Below are positions 24,711 to 35,300 of a stretch of 64,000 nt of DNA, piece by piece. The DNA is from Caldilineaceae bacterium (lineage in GTDB: Bacteria > Chloroflexota > Anaerolineae > Caldilineales > Caldilineaceae). The notes below the pieces were generated by a model that did not search any database, was not told where the DNA came from, and saw only the letters and a program-made list of their open reading frames with translations. The stretch covers positions 96,091 to 160,090 of the forward strand of contig JAJDXQ010000011.1 of the NCBI GenBank assembly GCA_022823185.1, in the 5' to 3' direction. Numbering within the stretch: position 1 is the stretch's first letter; the number at the start of each line of letters is the position of its first letter. A program made the position numbers and the translations under genes.

Positions 24711-26699
24711 TCAGATTACCCGTTCGTTTCCGCCGTCAATGGGAATCTGCGCACCGGTCGTCTTGGCAAAAACCGGCCCAGCCAGGGTCGCTGCCAGCGC
24801 GGCGACATCCGAGGAAGTAACCTCTACGCCCAGCAGGTTTCGGGATTTGTACGCATCGACGCTAATCCCATAGCTGGCCGCGCGCGCTTGCAGAAGGTCT
24901 TCTGACCAAAGGGCCGTATCGAACACTGCATTGGGGTGCAGCACATTGACCCGAATGCCGTCCTGCGCCATTTCGAGGGCTGCGACGCGAGCGAGTTGAG
25001 TCAGGCCCGCCTTCGCCACCGAGTACGCCCCCGCGCCGGGCCCTGGGGCCGGCGCATTCTTCGATCCGATGATGACGACCGCAGGGTCACATCCCAATGC
25101 CAAATAGGGCGCGCACGCCTGCAGGAGCCGCTGCTGACTCGTTAAGTTCACCCGGATACTACTGTCCCAGTGTTCAGAATCCATCTCGGACAGCGGCTGG
25201 CTGGCTGGAAAAACGCCGGCATTGCAGATGACCACGTCCAATCCGCCCCATCTACGTACAACCTCTTCCACGGCCGATTTGAGTCCCTCATCGTCAGTAA
25301 CGTCGCAGCGGATTCCGAGGACATTTCCGTTGTCAAAGAGGTCCGATACAGCCGGGCTGATATCGAGCGCGGCCACCACCGCCCCCTGCTCGAGGAACGC
25401 CTCAACGCTGGCGCGGCCGATGCCGCTGGCGCCCCCCGTTACCAGAACAACCTTGCCTTGGAACTGCGGCGCAGTGCCCGAGTTCTTCAGCTTGGCTTGC
25501 TCCAGCTCCCAGTATTCGATTGCGAAAATCTCGGCTTCGTCCAACGGCTGCCAGCCGCCCAGCGCCTCGGCCCAGTCGATCGCTCGCAGCGTGTGCCGCC
25601 TGATGTCGTCAATAACGCCAATTTCTCCCGGCGTGGCGCCAAAGGCCGCGCTGCCCGTTCCAGGCCACAACGCCCAGCGCGGCGCCGCGTCGAGCTGGGT
25701 CAGACTGCCGTCCGTGTTGCGCGCAAAGTATTTACGATAGGCAGCGGCGTAGTCAGCCACATCACCTTGACTGCCCTTGCCCGAGACGACCATGGGAATC
25801 CGCCTCGTGCGAATTACATGGTCAGGTGTCAGGAGACCCCGTGTCGCAAGCTCGGGCGCGTTCGACAACTCCGAGAACGCCTTAACGGCTGCCGAAGTAT
25901 CCAACGAAGCCAGCACGGCTTGCCCGCGCAGTTCTGAGACTGCCTTGCGCAGCTGCGCTAGCTCAAGCAGCGCATCGGCAGAAACAGGCTTCTCAACAGG
26001 AGCCGCTTGCCCGCCTGTCTCGCCCGCCCTATTTTCTATGTACTGTTCAGCGGCCGTCACGATTTCAATATGTTTCTCGTAACTTTCGCGGGCTTCGTCG
26101 TCGAAAGTGAAGACCCCGTGATTGAGCAGAATCATCCCGGACAGAGCATCCCAATTCGTCTCTCGCGTCATCTCATAGATGGTTCGTGCGAGTACGAATC
26201 CGGGCATCACATACGGGACGATCAGCATCTGCGGGCCGTAGAGGTCGCGGACGATAGCCTCGCCGTCGGGCGTGTTGGTCAGAGCCACGACGGCATCGGC
26301 GTGCGAGTGGTCGACGTATCGGAATGGAATGATGGCGTGGAGGATCGCCTCCACCGAAGGATTCGGCGCGTAGGGATCGGTTAACGCGGCTCTCTGCGCA
26401 GTCACCATGGCGCTGTCCGAGAGTGTCTCCAGCGTTGCCATGCGCTGCAGCGGCTCCAATCGAACTGGCGCGAAGCCCGGCGCCTCGATCGTTGCCAGGT
26501 CCCAACCGCTGCCTTTGACGTAGAGCGCCTCCTCTTCCTCGCCAAAGATGTTCGTAGCGGTCGCCTTCACCGAGGTGTTGCCGCCGCCGTGGAGAACGAG
26601 CGACGGATCGCTTCCCAGCAGGCGCGAGGTATACACGCGCAACGCCAGCGGGTCACCGAAGAATCTGGCCGCATCCTGGTCATTCCACCTGCTCTGCAT
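24711..26699 (-). CDS. Bifunctional class II aldolase / short-chain dehydrogenase (rhamnulose-1-P aldolase/lactaldehyde DH type)
   Basis: A 662-residue fusion. Residues about 1-420 form a class II aldolase: 'LVLHGGGNTSVK', the phosphate/substrate loop 'YVKGSGWDL', Zn ligands in 'DHSHADAV' and 'LNHGVF'. Residues about 425-662 form an SDR with 'VTGGASGIGRAS', 'CNAGVFPAS' and 'YSVAKAGL'. This architecture is known in rhamnose-type deoxysugar catabolism, where a 1-phospho-ketose is split to DHAP plus lactaldehyde and the aldehyde is oxidised. No rhamnose kinase or isomerase is adjacent, so the precise sugar is open. The length is normal for the fusion. The Shine-Dalgarno is weak. Confidence 0.9.
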   Translation of the reverse strand: MQSRWNDQDAARFFGDPLALRVYTSRLLGSDPSLVLHGGGNTSVKATATNIFGEEEEALYVKGSGWDLATIEAPGFAPVRLEPLQRMATLETLSDSAMVTAQRAALTDPYAPNPSVEAILHAIIPFRYVDHSHADAVVALTNTPDGEAIVRDLYGPQMLIVPYVMPGFVLARTIYEMTRETNWDALSGMILLNHGVFTFDDEARESYEKHIEIVTAAEQYIENRAGETGGQAAPVEKPVSADALLELAQLRKAVSELRGQAVLASLDTSAAVKAFSELSNAPELATRGLLTPDHVIRTRRIPMVVSGKGSQGDVADYAAAYRKYFARNTDGSLTQLDAAPRWALWPGTGSAAFGATPGEIGVIDDIRRHTLRAIDWAEALGGWQPLDEAEIFAIEYWELEQAKLKNSGTAPQFQGKVVLVTGGASGIGRASVEAFLEQGAVVAALDISPAVSDLFDNGNVLGIRCDVTDDEGLKSAVEEVVRRWGGLDVVICNAGVFPASQPLSEMDSEHWDSSIRVNLTSQQRLLQACAPYLALGCDPAVVIIGSKNAPAPGPGAGAYSVAKAGLTQLARVAALEMAQDGIRVNVLHPNAVFDTALWSEDLLQARAASYGISVDAYKSRNLLGVEVTSSDVAALAATLAGPVFAKTTGAQIPIDGGNERVI

Positions 26700-26728
26700 C
26701 TGTCAACGCCCCCAAGCCTCTCGCTGGC

Positions 26729-27484
26729 CTAATCGGACAGCCGTCCGAGTGATTCCTGGACGGTGGGGCGCTTGCCCGCCGCCACGTCCTCGCGCCGCCG
26801 TTCATGAAATACGGTCAGGATTTCATTCGACTTGGCCAATCCCTCTATCACCTGGCAGTAAGCATCGAGCTTGTCTGCCGGGAAGGCCCATAGGGCGACG
26901 TCGTCTGAGAGCGCGTCCAGGTAGGCGCGCGCGCCGCAACAGCCCAGGCTCATCGCCGCCCGTCCCCCATTCTTGACTTGGGGAACAACCGCGCAGGCCG
27001 GTCTGCCCATCGCCGGCGGGATGCCCTCGTCAACGCGCGCGGCCGCCTCGGTCAGAATCAGGCTCTGCTGCGCGTGGGCGAAGAGCAGGACGATATCGGG
27101 GGCCATGGGAAAGTCGGCCAGCGGGCCGTATACGGTATGTCGCACGGGCTGCGACAGAACCGGAATGGCCGCCACCTCCTCCTCGCGCACGTAGTCCAGA
27201 CCCTGCATTGCCTCCAACGCCGCCATCAGTTCTCTTGTCTGCGTCACGGGGGCGTCGGTCAGGTTGTGCGTGTGAATGCCGATGGCGCAAAGCGCGTGAT
27301 CTTCTGCGCTGGTTGCAAAGACGCTCTGCGCCGCCTCCTGCCAGAAGTAGCAGCCCGCAGGGGCCACCTCCCCATAGGGCGAAACGCCCGCAGGCAGGTC
27401 GTCCGCGAATGCGATTGCCACCGGGGGAACTGAGAGCTTCAGAGCTTCCTCCAGTGTGGCTGCCTGTGCCCCGATCGTGTTCAT
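26729..27484 (-). CDS. DUF169 family protein
   Basis: A 251-residue protein recognised as DUF169: an N-terminal 'LKLSVPPVAIAF', 'CYFWQEAAQSVFATSAEDHALCAIGIHTHNL', and a C-terminal 'GRPACAVVPQVKNGGRAAMSLGCCGARAY'. Conserved cysteines (about positions 44, 66, 175 and 198-199) are typical and may bind metal or a cluster. The biochemical role of the family is unknown to me. The ATG at 27,484 is chosen for AAAGGAG eight bases upstream; a longer in-frame extension lacks family sequence. It lies 29 bp upstream of the aldolase/SDR gene. Confidence 0.85.
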   Translation of the reverse strand: MNTIGAQAATLEEALKLSVPPVAIAFADDLPAGVSPYGEVAPAGCYFWQEAAQSVFATSAEDHALCAIGIHTHNLTDAPVTQTRELMAALEAMQGLDYVREEEVAAIPVLSQPVRHTVYGPLADFPMAPDIVLLFAHAQQSLILTEAAARVDEGIPPAMGRPACAVVPQVKNGGRAAMSLGCCGARAYLDALSDDVALWAFPADKLDAYCQVIEGLAKSNEILTVFHERRREDVAAGKRPTVQESLGRLSD

Positions 27485-27658
27485 TACGACAACTCCTTTA
27501 GTTGACTGATTCGCCTTGGGTCGATTGGGACCGTTACGCCGGAAGGAGCGGCGCAAACAGCGGGGCGTTATCTTGCAAGGTCCTTCAGATGCGATGCTCC
27601 GTCTTCAAGCGGCCAGGAAAGGGCCAGGAAACCCGGCGGCAGAAGACGCGCAGCCACG

Positions 27659-28648
27659 TCAGTTGCTCTCTGATGTGACTGCCTTCGAGAAATCCAGCCA
27701 TGCCGGTCCCGGTCTGAACCCCAGCTTCAAATTGAGAGCGTACATGGCGCTGCCCTCCTCGTTGCTTGTCTCGATAGTGGCTGCACCGGATGACATGGCG
27801 TATTGAACTGTGCGCGACTTGAGGGCGGTCGCAATGCCCCGGCGCCGAAAGGACCGAACGACACCGGTCAACCCTGTGTCCAGCCGATTGCCGCTGGGAT
27901 CGTTGCGCCAGAGATTGCTCATGCCTATCAGGTCTCCCGCCGCGTTGAGGGCAACGAAAAACGCGTTCTCATCAAGCGCGGGGTCATTGAGGACCATTTC
28001 CTCAAATTCACTGATCGTCGGCTTGGAGAACGGATCGGTAGACTCCACATCTTGAAGGATCTCCCACCGAAGATCGCGCAGGCGGGGCTTCCAGTCAAGG
28101 ACGTCCGCTTTGAGCTCGTTCAGCGTCAGAATCCTTACGCCGTCTTGACCCATTTTCCTGCCAGCCTGCTCGGAGAAAGTTGCATCCGCCGCGCTCGTCC
28201 GCAAGACTGATGTCGGAGATCGCATCGTCTCCCGGAACCCTTGCGCCAGCAAGAACTGCACTCGCGCAATCTCGTTTTCTCTTGCCCTTGAAGCCAGACG
28301 ATTCACCTTCGTTCCGTCTTCCGCAACAAGGCGTGTAAGTCCCGCGTAGAGTAGCGAGAGAACCTGGGCCTCCTCTTGTTCCGGGTGAATATCGAAGCGA
28401 AAGTGAACCGTGAACGGGGCCTCCTGCCAGTACGCCTGGTAACAGGTACCCACGGCCGCCAAACCATCTCCCCTCGATACAAGCATAACTCTCTGGAGTA
28501 GGTACCCGGCCGGCCAATCCTGGTCTTCCTGGCGCAATTCATGGGCGGAGGCGGGACGATTTCCAGGTGACGCGACCCGGAGCAGCGATGCCAGGTCATC
28601 GTATTCCCTGTCGGTCTCCTCAAAAGGTCGAACAACGTAAGGTGTCAC
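27659..28648 (-). CDS. Tandem-GNAT N-acetyltransferase
   Basis: A 329-residue protein with two GNAT-fold halves, like the mycothiol-synthase-type arrangement. The C-terminal half has a clear acetyl-CoA motif A: 'TGLTGVVRSFRRRGIATALK', followed by 'IETSNEEGSAMYALNLKLGFRPG'. The N-terminal half (about residues 1-150) is degenerate. The substrate is unknown. The start is GTG, only 5 bp after the aldo/keto reductase stop and without a strong Shine-Dalgarno, so it is probably translated by coupling. Confidence 0.85.
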   Translation of the reverse strand: MTPYVVRPFEETDREYDDLASLLRVASPGNRPASAHELRQEDQDWPAGYLLQRVMLVSRGDGLAAVGTCYQAYWQEAPFTVHFRFDIHPEQEEAQVLSLLYAGLTRLVAEDGTKVNRLASRARENEIARVQFLLAQGFRETMRSPTSVLRTSAADATFSEQAGRKMGQDGVRILTLNELKADVLDWKPRLRDLRWEILQDVESTDPFSKPTISEFEEMVLNDPALDENAFFVALNAAGDLIGMSNLWRNDPSGNRLDTGLTGVVRSFRRRGIATALKSRTVQYAMSSGAATIETSNEEGSAMYALNLKLGFRPGPAWLDFSKAVTSESN

Positions 28649-28653
28649 TGGGT

Positions 28654-29670
28654 TCAGTCCAACGACGGCATCCGCGCCGCGCTGTCACGGCGCTCGTGCA
28701 TGTTGAATTCCATCGATTTCGGGTACCGGTCCGGAAGGTGGGACACGTCGTTCAGCTGTCCGCGAACTTCAACCGGCAATGTCCAACCGCCGGCCTGGAG
28801 GTTGTCCCGGGCCTGCTCGATTGTACGCGCCCCGACGATTGCGCTGGTAATGGCAGGTTGCTCCAGAACCCAACGCGTGGCAATCTGCGCAGGTGTCCGC
28901 CCCAGGTCTGAGGCGACCTCCAGTAACGTCGCGAGCGCCTGATCGGCGTTCGCGGCAAAGTAGTTCTGGGGAAAAGCCCAGCCTTCTTCAGACCGGGCGC
29001 CGCTGTGTGTGCGCTCGCCGGGACGGTATTTGCCGGTGAGAAAGCCGCCGCCCAGGGGGCTCCACACAACCACGCCGATGCCCTTCAGCTGGCAAACAGG
29101 AATGATCTCCTGCTCGATGTCCCGCACAACGAGGCTGTACTGGGGTTGATAGGCGGCAAACCGCTCCCAGCCATTGTGATCGCTCAGCCACATGGCCTCC
29201 ATCAGACGCCATGCCTCGAAATTGCTGCACGCTGTATAGCGCGCCTTCCCTTGCCGCACGAGGTCGTCCAGCGCACGCAGAGTCTCGTCCAACGGTGTTT
29301 GCGAGTCCACGTGGTGTATGTAAAGGATGTCGATGTAGTCCATCTGCAACCTGCGCAGACTTTCCTCGACGGTGTGCATAATATGAAAGCGGCTTGTGCC
29401 GGAACTGTTTACATCGGGGCCCATGGGGTTGAAGAACTTGGTGGCAACGACCGCGTTGCGGCGACGGCCCTTCAACACGTTTCCCAGAATCGTTTCTGAC
29501 GCGCTGTCAGCGTAGGAATTAGCCGTATCGAAGAAGTTCACCCCAGCATCGAACGCCAGATCGACGATGCTCGCGGCCTCCTTTTCATCCGTGCCGTGGC
29601 CGAAGGTCATCGTTCCCAGGCAGATCTCTGAAACCTTCAACCCGGTTCGTCCCAGCCGCCGATATTCCAT
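28654..29670 (-). CDS. Aldo/keto reductase
   Basis: NADP-dependent (alpha/beta)8 oxidoreductase of 338 residues in the YajO/Tas-like branch. The catalytic tetrad D48, Y53 (TANSYAD), K78 (VATKF) and H119 (YIHHVD) is intact, and the nucleotide site is near 'VVWSPLGGGFLTGKY'. AAAAGGAGG precedes the ATG. It forms a two-gene unit with the GNAT gene. It would reduce an aldehyde or ketose; the substrate is not deducible. Confidence 0.92.
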   Translation of the reverse strand: MEYRRLGRTGLKVSEICLGTMTFGHGTDEKEAASIVDLAFDAGVNFFDTANSYADSASETILGNVLKGRRRNAVVATKFFNPMGPDVNSSGTSRFHIMHTVEESLRRLQMDYIDILYIHHVDSQTPLDETLRALDDLVRQGKARYTACSNFEAWRLMEAMWLSDHNGWERFAAYQPQYSLVVRDIEQEIIPVCQLKGIGVVVWSPLGGGFLTGKYRPGERTHSGARSEEGWAFPQNYFAANADQALATLLEVASDLGRTPAQIATRWVLEQPAITSAIVGARTIEQARDNLQAGGWTLPVEVRGQLNDVSHLPDRYPKSMEFNMHERRDSAARMPSLD

Positions 29671-29871
29671 ACCAGCCTCCTTTTGCGTGCTGCGTCAACA
29701 CATGAAAATCAAGCAGGAAATGTACAGTGATCAGGCGAGTTGCCTCGTGGAGGAACGGCAGCGCCATGTCCGGAGAAGCACGCCCCCGAATCTCTCACCG
29801 GGAGGGCCGCGAAAGGCAACTCACCTTCTAAACCTTTCACTGCGGGCCCTACGCTTGTGCCCGCGACGCTG
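29671..29871. other. Short intergenic spacer
   Basis: About 200 bp between the aldo/keto reductase start and the stop of the SAF-domain gene, both on the minus strand. No promoter pair of convincing spacing and no hairpin stood out. Confidence 0.3.
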
Positions 29872-31230
29872 CTACGCCTGCTCCGTCAGCGCATCCTGCA
29901 ACCGCCGCATCTTAAGCACGAAGGAACCTTCGTTCAACGAAACGTCCTTGTAGCCGATCGCTTCGCCTTTTGCGATGCCGCGTTTGAGAACCGCGCCGTC
30001 CGCAAGGCCCAAGGGCAGCAAGCCCTGTTGCCGCGCCGCAGGCGCCCTTTCGCACTGTCCAACGACGGTGTATCCGCCGCCGCCATCCAGCTTTTCGCCG
30101 GCGCGTAGGGCGCGCTTGGCCACTGTAATACATTCAGCCGTTGCCGTGGGCGCGCACGAACCGTTTGCCGTGTTGAGCAGGACTGCCCTCGCAATGCTGA
30201 GCGGCGCGGGGACCGCGACCAGGTGGTACGGACGGTAAAGCAGAAAGTTCCTGCCGTCGCCGCCGACATGGCAACCGTTGTAGGCCAGGTCTTCTCTTGT
30301 AAAGGGATGTTCCGAGCGGACCACGGCAAAGACGCCCATCTTCAACGGGTTCGGGAGCATGGAAACGCCATCCGCGTCAACGGAGTTTGCCAGCTCGACC
30401 ACCCCATGTCGGTTAAGCAACCCTCCTTCTCCCTGCAAGCTGAAGCGAACTGGAATGTCCTCGAGATTCACAGAGGGCTCGTGCATGCCGCGGACATCGG
30501 GTTCGAGCCCGGAGGCATTTGCCAGGGCCGTCATTTCGACCTGCGCCTTCGTGCCGTCGCGGAAGGAGTTAAACATCTTCAGGTTGATTGTACGCCGCTC
30601 AATGTGTTCCTCAGAGAAGCCGAAACGGGCGGCCGCCGTCTCCGGCGTGCCCTCAAAGTCGTCGGCATAGTAAACTGTCCCTCTGCCCGCCGCCACGATT
30701 TCCAGCCCCAGGCTGCGGGCCCACTCGATGATATTCCAGGTTACCGCCGGCTGGTCTCCGTCCACCATCGTGTAGACGACTCCGGCAGCGTCAGCCGTGC
30801 GCCGCAGAAAGGGCCCGACTGTTACGTCTGCCTCAACGTTCACCATCACGACATGCTTGCCATTGCTCAGGCCGCGGTAAGCGTGCCGGGCGCCAACCTC
30901 GGGCAGGCCGGTCGCCTCAACAATCACATCTATGGATTCGCTATCAGTGAGCGCCATACCGTCTTCGACGATTACAGGTTTGCCGGCGCCGACCGCGTCT
31001 TCCAGTTCGTCGCCAGTCTCCGCCGTGCGGATCTCCTGCGAATCCGCCCCGCTGGACGTGTAGGCATAGCGGGCGTTGCGCGCGTTGATGTCGGCGATGG
31101 CGGCGGTCACCATCCCCTTCATCTGCGAAATCTGCGCCACCAGGCCAGCGCCGAACTTCCCTGTTCCGATAATGCCCACCCGAATCGGGTTGGATTCCGC
31201 TTCCCTTTGGGCCAACAATTGGCTAATCAA
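29872..31230 (-). CDS. NAD(P)-dependent oxidoreductase with C-terminal SAF domain (homoserine-dehydrogenase-like)
   Basis: A 452-residue protein of the 'predicted homoserine dehydrogenase with SAF domain' type. It begins with a Rossmann motif (VGIIGTGKFGAGL), continues with 'IVEATGLPEVGARHAYRGLSNGKHVVMVNVEADV', then 'DGDQPAVTWNIIEWARSLGLEIVAAG', and ends with an SAF/FlgA-like tail (LRAGEKLDGGGGYTVVG...AIGYKDVSLNEGS). Related enzymes act in apiose and other branched-sugar or sugar-acid routes. The start is TTG behind AGGAACGAACT. It is 9 bp from the SWIM gene stop, so it may be read from the helicase transcript. Confidence 0.8.
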   Translation of the reverse strand: MISQLLAQREAESNPIRVGIIGTGKFGAGLVAQISQMKGMVTAAIADINARNARYAYTSSGADSQEIRTAETGDELEDAVGAGKPVIVEDGMALTDSESIDVIVEATGLPEVGARHAYRGLSNGKHVVMVNVEADVTVGPFLRRTADAAGVVYTMVDGDQPAVTWNIIEWARSLGLEIVAAGRGTVYYADDFEGTPETAAARFGFSEEHIERRTINLKMFNSFRDGTKAQVEMTALANASGLEPDVRGMHEPSVNLEDIPVRFSLQGEGGLLNRHGVVELANSVDADGVSMLPNPLKMGVFAVVRSEHPFTREDLAYNGCHVGGDGRNFLLYRPYHLVAVPAPLSIARAVLLNTANGSCAPTATAECITVAKRALRAGEKLDGGGGYTVVGQCERAPAARQQGLLPLGLADGAVLKRGIAKGEAIGYKDVSLNEGSFVLKMRRLQDALTEQA

Positions 31231-31239
31231 AGTTCGTTC

Positions 31240-32229
31240 CTATCGTTCAGATTCACTGTTCTCAGACCCCTCGCCTTCGGGTTCCGGGGCAAAGGCCAAC
31301 TCCAATGCCTTTGCGGAGACATCAAAGTAGATTTGAGCGAGGTTGTCATGGATTTCCGGGATGTCCTGTTGAAAGGGGGGCGGTCCCAGGCGGCGCAAAA
31401 GAGCCAACCGGATCAGAGGCGGACTGATATGGTAGTGCAGGGCTTGCAGGTCTTGGCGTGTTCCACCCGGCCCCAGCTGCCGGCCTCCCCAAAAGGAGTC
31501 GATCTGCTCGCTCAAGGCGGGTTCCTCTCCACCCTCGATGGCCGTTTCACTCAGAGCCTGCAATGCCTCGTAGCCAGCAATAGCAGCGTCTGAGGCAGGA
31601 CCGGTCGTCGCGCCTTCCTCTCTCGCGCTTTCCTCCACCTCGGCGCTGCGCCTCATGCGCAGTTCAGTGAGAACCTGCTGGCGGTCTCGTCCGCGCAGCA
31701 GGAGCAACACCCAGGGGTTGTCGGCGATCATCTGGCCGAACCGATACAGGACTACCAGGGTATGTTTACAGGGGGACGATTGGTTCCCGCAAACAGAGCA
31801 GCGCGATATCAAGTCCCCAGTATCCGGGGATGCCGTCAACAACGCGACATTTGCATCCTCAAAGACCGAATCCAGCGCCGACAGAAACGAGACCGACTCG
31901 CTTTCCCCGGACAGCAGCTGCGCCGCGTAAAGCGCTTCGCCGGCAAGAGCGTCCAACACAGCGGACCATTCATCGTCGCGCAAGGGCAGAACTTCAATTT
32001 CAACCTGACAAGCGGCTCGCTGGGATTCAACCACCTCAGCATGAATGCGTCCAAATTGGACGTCGAATGATTCCGCCTCCAGCCGCCGAGACAAGCTCTT
32101 GCCCCGATTGGGGTCAAAGCCTTTCCCGCTCAAATACCTGTACCATCGATCTGCCCAGGAAGGATTGCCGGCGGAGTCCTCAGACACCGTTTCTCTGGCT
32201 TGGCCGGAATCTCCCTCCTTGCCAGTCAT
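31240..32229 (-). CDS. SWIM zinc-finger protein
   Basis: A 329-residue protein with a SWIM finger: C144-SVC147...C154-K-H156 (CSVCGNQSSPCKH). It is paired with an SNF2 helicase, a very common bacterial arrangement, and probably acts as its DNA/protein-binding partner. The N-terminal 'WADRWYRYL' start is family-like. I prefer the ATG at 32,229 (GGGGGCAGA before it); a GTG at 32,337 and an ATG at 32,244 are alternatives. The acidic C-terminus (EPEGEGSENSESER) is probably disordered. The 33-140 bp spacing behind the helicase gene suggests an operon. Confidence 0.85.
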   Translation of the reverse strand: MTGKEGDSGQARETVSEDSAGNPSWADRWYRYLSGKGFDPNRGKSLSRRLEAESFDVQFGRIHAEVVESQRAACQVEIEVLPLRDDEWSAVLDALAGEALYAAQLLSGESESVSFLSALDSVFEDANVALLTASPDTGDLISRCSVCGNQSSPCKHTLVVLYRFGQMIADNPWVLLLLRGRDRQQVLTELRMRRSAEVEESAREEGATTGPASDAAIAGYEALQALSETAIEGGEEPALSEQIDSFWGGRQLGPGGTRQDLQALHYHISPPLIRLALLRRLGPPPFQQDIPEIHDNLAQIYFDVSAKALELAFAPEPEGEGSENSESER

Positions 32230-32369
32230 TCTGCCCCCATTCATTGATCGGTTGGCTCTTTTCGTTATGTATCGGGGAAAAGGAGGTGAACATACCGTTA
32301 CAATCCCTTGCCCCGCGTGGATCAGATGTTCACGCACACGATCTGTATCAGCCCAAAAACGCCCGGCGC

Positions 32370-35300
32370 TTAGCCAGCGGTGCGGAGCGCAATCAACTGC
32401 CGCAGGCCATCCGTATCCATCTCTGTCAACCAGTCTTCACCGCTGTTCACGATCGACTCCGCCAAATCCTGTTTGCTTTCAATCATGTTGTGGATCTGCT
32501 CTTCCAGCGTCCCTGAAACCACGAACTTATAGACCTGGACCGAACGTTGCTGTCCGATGCGGAAAGCCCGATCGGTAGCCTGATTCTCAACCGCCGGATT
32601 CCACCAGCGGTCGAAGTGAAAGACGTGATTGGCCCTGGTCAGGTTGACCCCCACCCCTCCCGCGCGCAGACTGAGTACGAATATTGACGCCCCGTTGCTG
32701 TCCTCCTGGAAAGAACGCACCATCTGCTCGCGTCGGGCGGCCGGCGTCCCTCCATGCAGGAACAGCGCATCGCGTCCCAGGCTCTCCATCAGGTGACGCC
32801 GCAAGAGGTGGCCCATCTCGACGAACTGCGTAAAGACAAGCGCCCGGTCGCCAACGGCCAGCGCCTCCTCCAACATTTCGGTCAGGCGGCTCAGTTTTCC
32901 GCTGCGATCCACCAGCGGGCCCTTCTCGCCCAGATAGTGGGCCGGGTGGTTGGTGACCTGCTTCAATCTGAGCAGGAGGCCCAGTACGAGGCCCCGTCGC
33001 TGCACGCCCTCGCTCCTCTCAACGCGAGCCATCGTCTCCTCAATGACCCTTGTATAGAGAGTCTCCTGCTCTTTGGTCAGCGAACAGTAGACGACCATCT
33101 CGTTCTTCTCCGGCAAGTCCGAGATGATCGTTGGATCGGTCTTCAGGCGGCGCAGCAGGAAGGGCTGAACCATTCGACGAAGATCGGCGGCGGCAAATTC
33201 GTCGTTGTAACGTTCCACGGGAAGGACGAACTGTTGACGGAACTGCTCCCTCTTGCCCAAATAGCCCGGGTTGAGGAACTCCATGATACTCCAAAGCTCC
33301 AGCAGCCGGTTCTCGACTGGTGTGCCGGTCAAGGCAACGCGAAATGGCTGCGCCGGCCCAATGCCGGGATGGGCGCGGGTCTGTCCTGTCAAGCGGCGGA
33401 CGGCCTGGGTCTGCTTGGCCGAGGGGTTCTTGATGTTCTGGGCTTCGTCCAGGATCAAATCGCTCCATTCCTGCGCTTCCAACATGTCGATATCGCGGCG
33501 GGCGATGCCGAAACTGGTGATCACCATGTCATGATGGGCGAGTGCCTCTCGAAACGCGTCGCCGCTCAGCCTGCCGCTCCCATGGTGAAGGAGAAGCCGC
33601 AGCTTTGGGGCGAATCTCTCAATCTCGTGCCGCCAGTTTGCCACGACGCTCGTCGGGCAGATTAGAAGGGCAGGGCGATGCTGACCGTTCCCATGGTCGC
33701 ACGGGGGGGCCCCCTTCTGATTGGCCTGCTGGCGGGAATGAAGCAAGAGCGCGATCGCCTGTATCGTCTTGCCCAATCCCATGTCGTCCGCAAGGCATGC
33801 CCCCAGACCCAGCTGCCGCAGAAAAGAGAGCCAGCCTACCCCCCGGCGCTGATACGGCCGCAGGACGCCGACAAATCCAGCGGGCTCTTTGATGTCTTCA
33901 ACCGGCGCCATGCCCCGCAACCGCTCCATGGCGGCTCCGAGCCAGCCGTCAGCCACAACCGCTTCCAGAGGCAAATCCGGGCTTTCAAGCCCCCCAGCCA
34001 GGTCCCAGTCGAGAGCAGGCCTGAACGCCCTCGCCCCACTCTGAGGAGATTGCGCTCCTCGACCTCCCAGCAGGCCCGCCGGGCGATTGGATGCACGCGG
34101 CGCCCCGGCCCAGAGGCCAACATCATCGTCGTCCTGCGTCCGGGAAAATGCCTGGGCCAATCCTACGGCTTGCAACAGCGGCATGTTGCCCGTCGACTCG
34201 TTCCCATCGATAAACTTGCGGGCCGACTGCACCTGTTCCGGGTCCAATTCCAGCCACTCTTCACCGACGCGGACCAGCGGTGATCCCAGATCGGCCAGCC
34301 GTTCAAACTCCTCTCTGGTCAATGTCTGGTCGCCAAGGGTCAGCTCCCAACGAAACTGGATTAAACCCTGCAAGTCAAGAGAAGTCCCGCCGCCGTTGCC
34401 CTCGCCAGGGCTTCGCCGTTGCCTCCCGCCGCCTTCCATTGCCAGGGCGATTCCATCCCAGGAGGAGTCGACAGGACTGCCCAAGCGTAGGCGCAGCCCG
34501 AGCCGTGACCGGCTGCGAACCGCCCACCAGTCTGGCATGATGACGCCGAATCCGCTGCTCTGGAGCAGCGGCCCGATCTCTTTGAGAAACAAATAAGACT
34601 CTTCCAGCGAAAGAGTCGCCCGTTCGGGTCGGGGGGCGCGCAAACTCTCCCGAATCGGCGCGAACAGACGGCTGGCAATCCCCAAACCGGTGAGCAGCCG
34701 TTCCTGGGGCTGCTCAAAGCGCCGGCCCTCGACGCGGATGCTCTGACCATTCTGGTTCCATACTTTCTTGGCCGGGATGAGCAGGTCCGGATCGTCTTTG
34801 TCCTGCAGGTAGTAGTTGAGATGCCACCTGTTGAGCGGAACCGGGAACGGGGAGGAACCGCCTTGTCCTGTCCCGTGTGGGGATGATTCTTCGCCGTTCG
34901 TCTGCAGCTCCAGCGCGAACGCAACCTGGAAATTTGAATCCGCAACCGAAGAATGGAGCTGCTCCATCCATCTGATCCACTGCTTATAGAGTTGATGAGC
35001 AGGTTGGGGAGGAAGAGGCAACAGGGGCTCTTCACCGCGAAGGCCCTCCAGCCACATGGATCCCATATTCGGATTTCGAGTCTGCTGCATGCGGTCGGGC
35101 TTGCCCGTCTGGTCAAATGCACGACCCTGCATGCGTCCTTCGGTATCCCTGGGCGCCCACTCGCGAATCGCTCGATTGATCAAGACCCCGATGAAATGTT
35201 CGATAATCGCGCCCGGCGGGGGCGCGTCTTCCAGGCATTCCAACTCGTAGGCTCTGCAGATGGGAGGCATCAGGGAAACCAGGTACTCGAGCCGTTCCCG

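Noticed and set aside
30223..31593. 456-codon plus-strand ORF
   Set aside because: It runs antisense to the SAF-domain dehydrogenase and SWIM gene, whose motifs are intact on the other strand.
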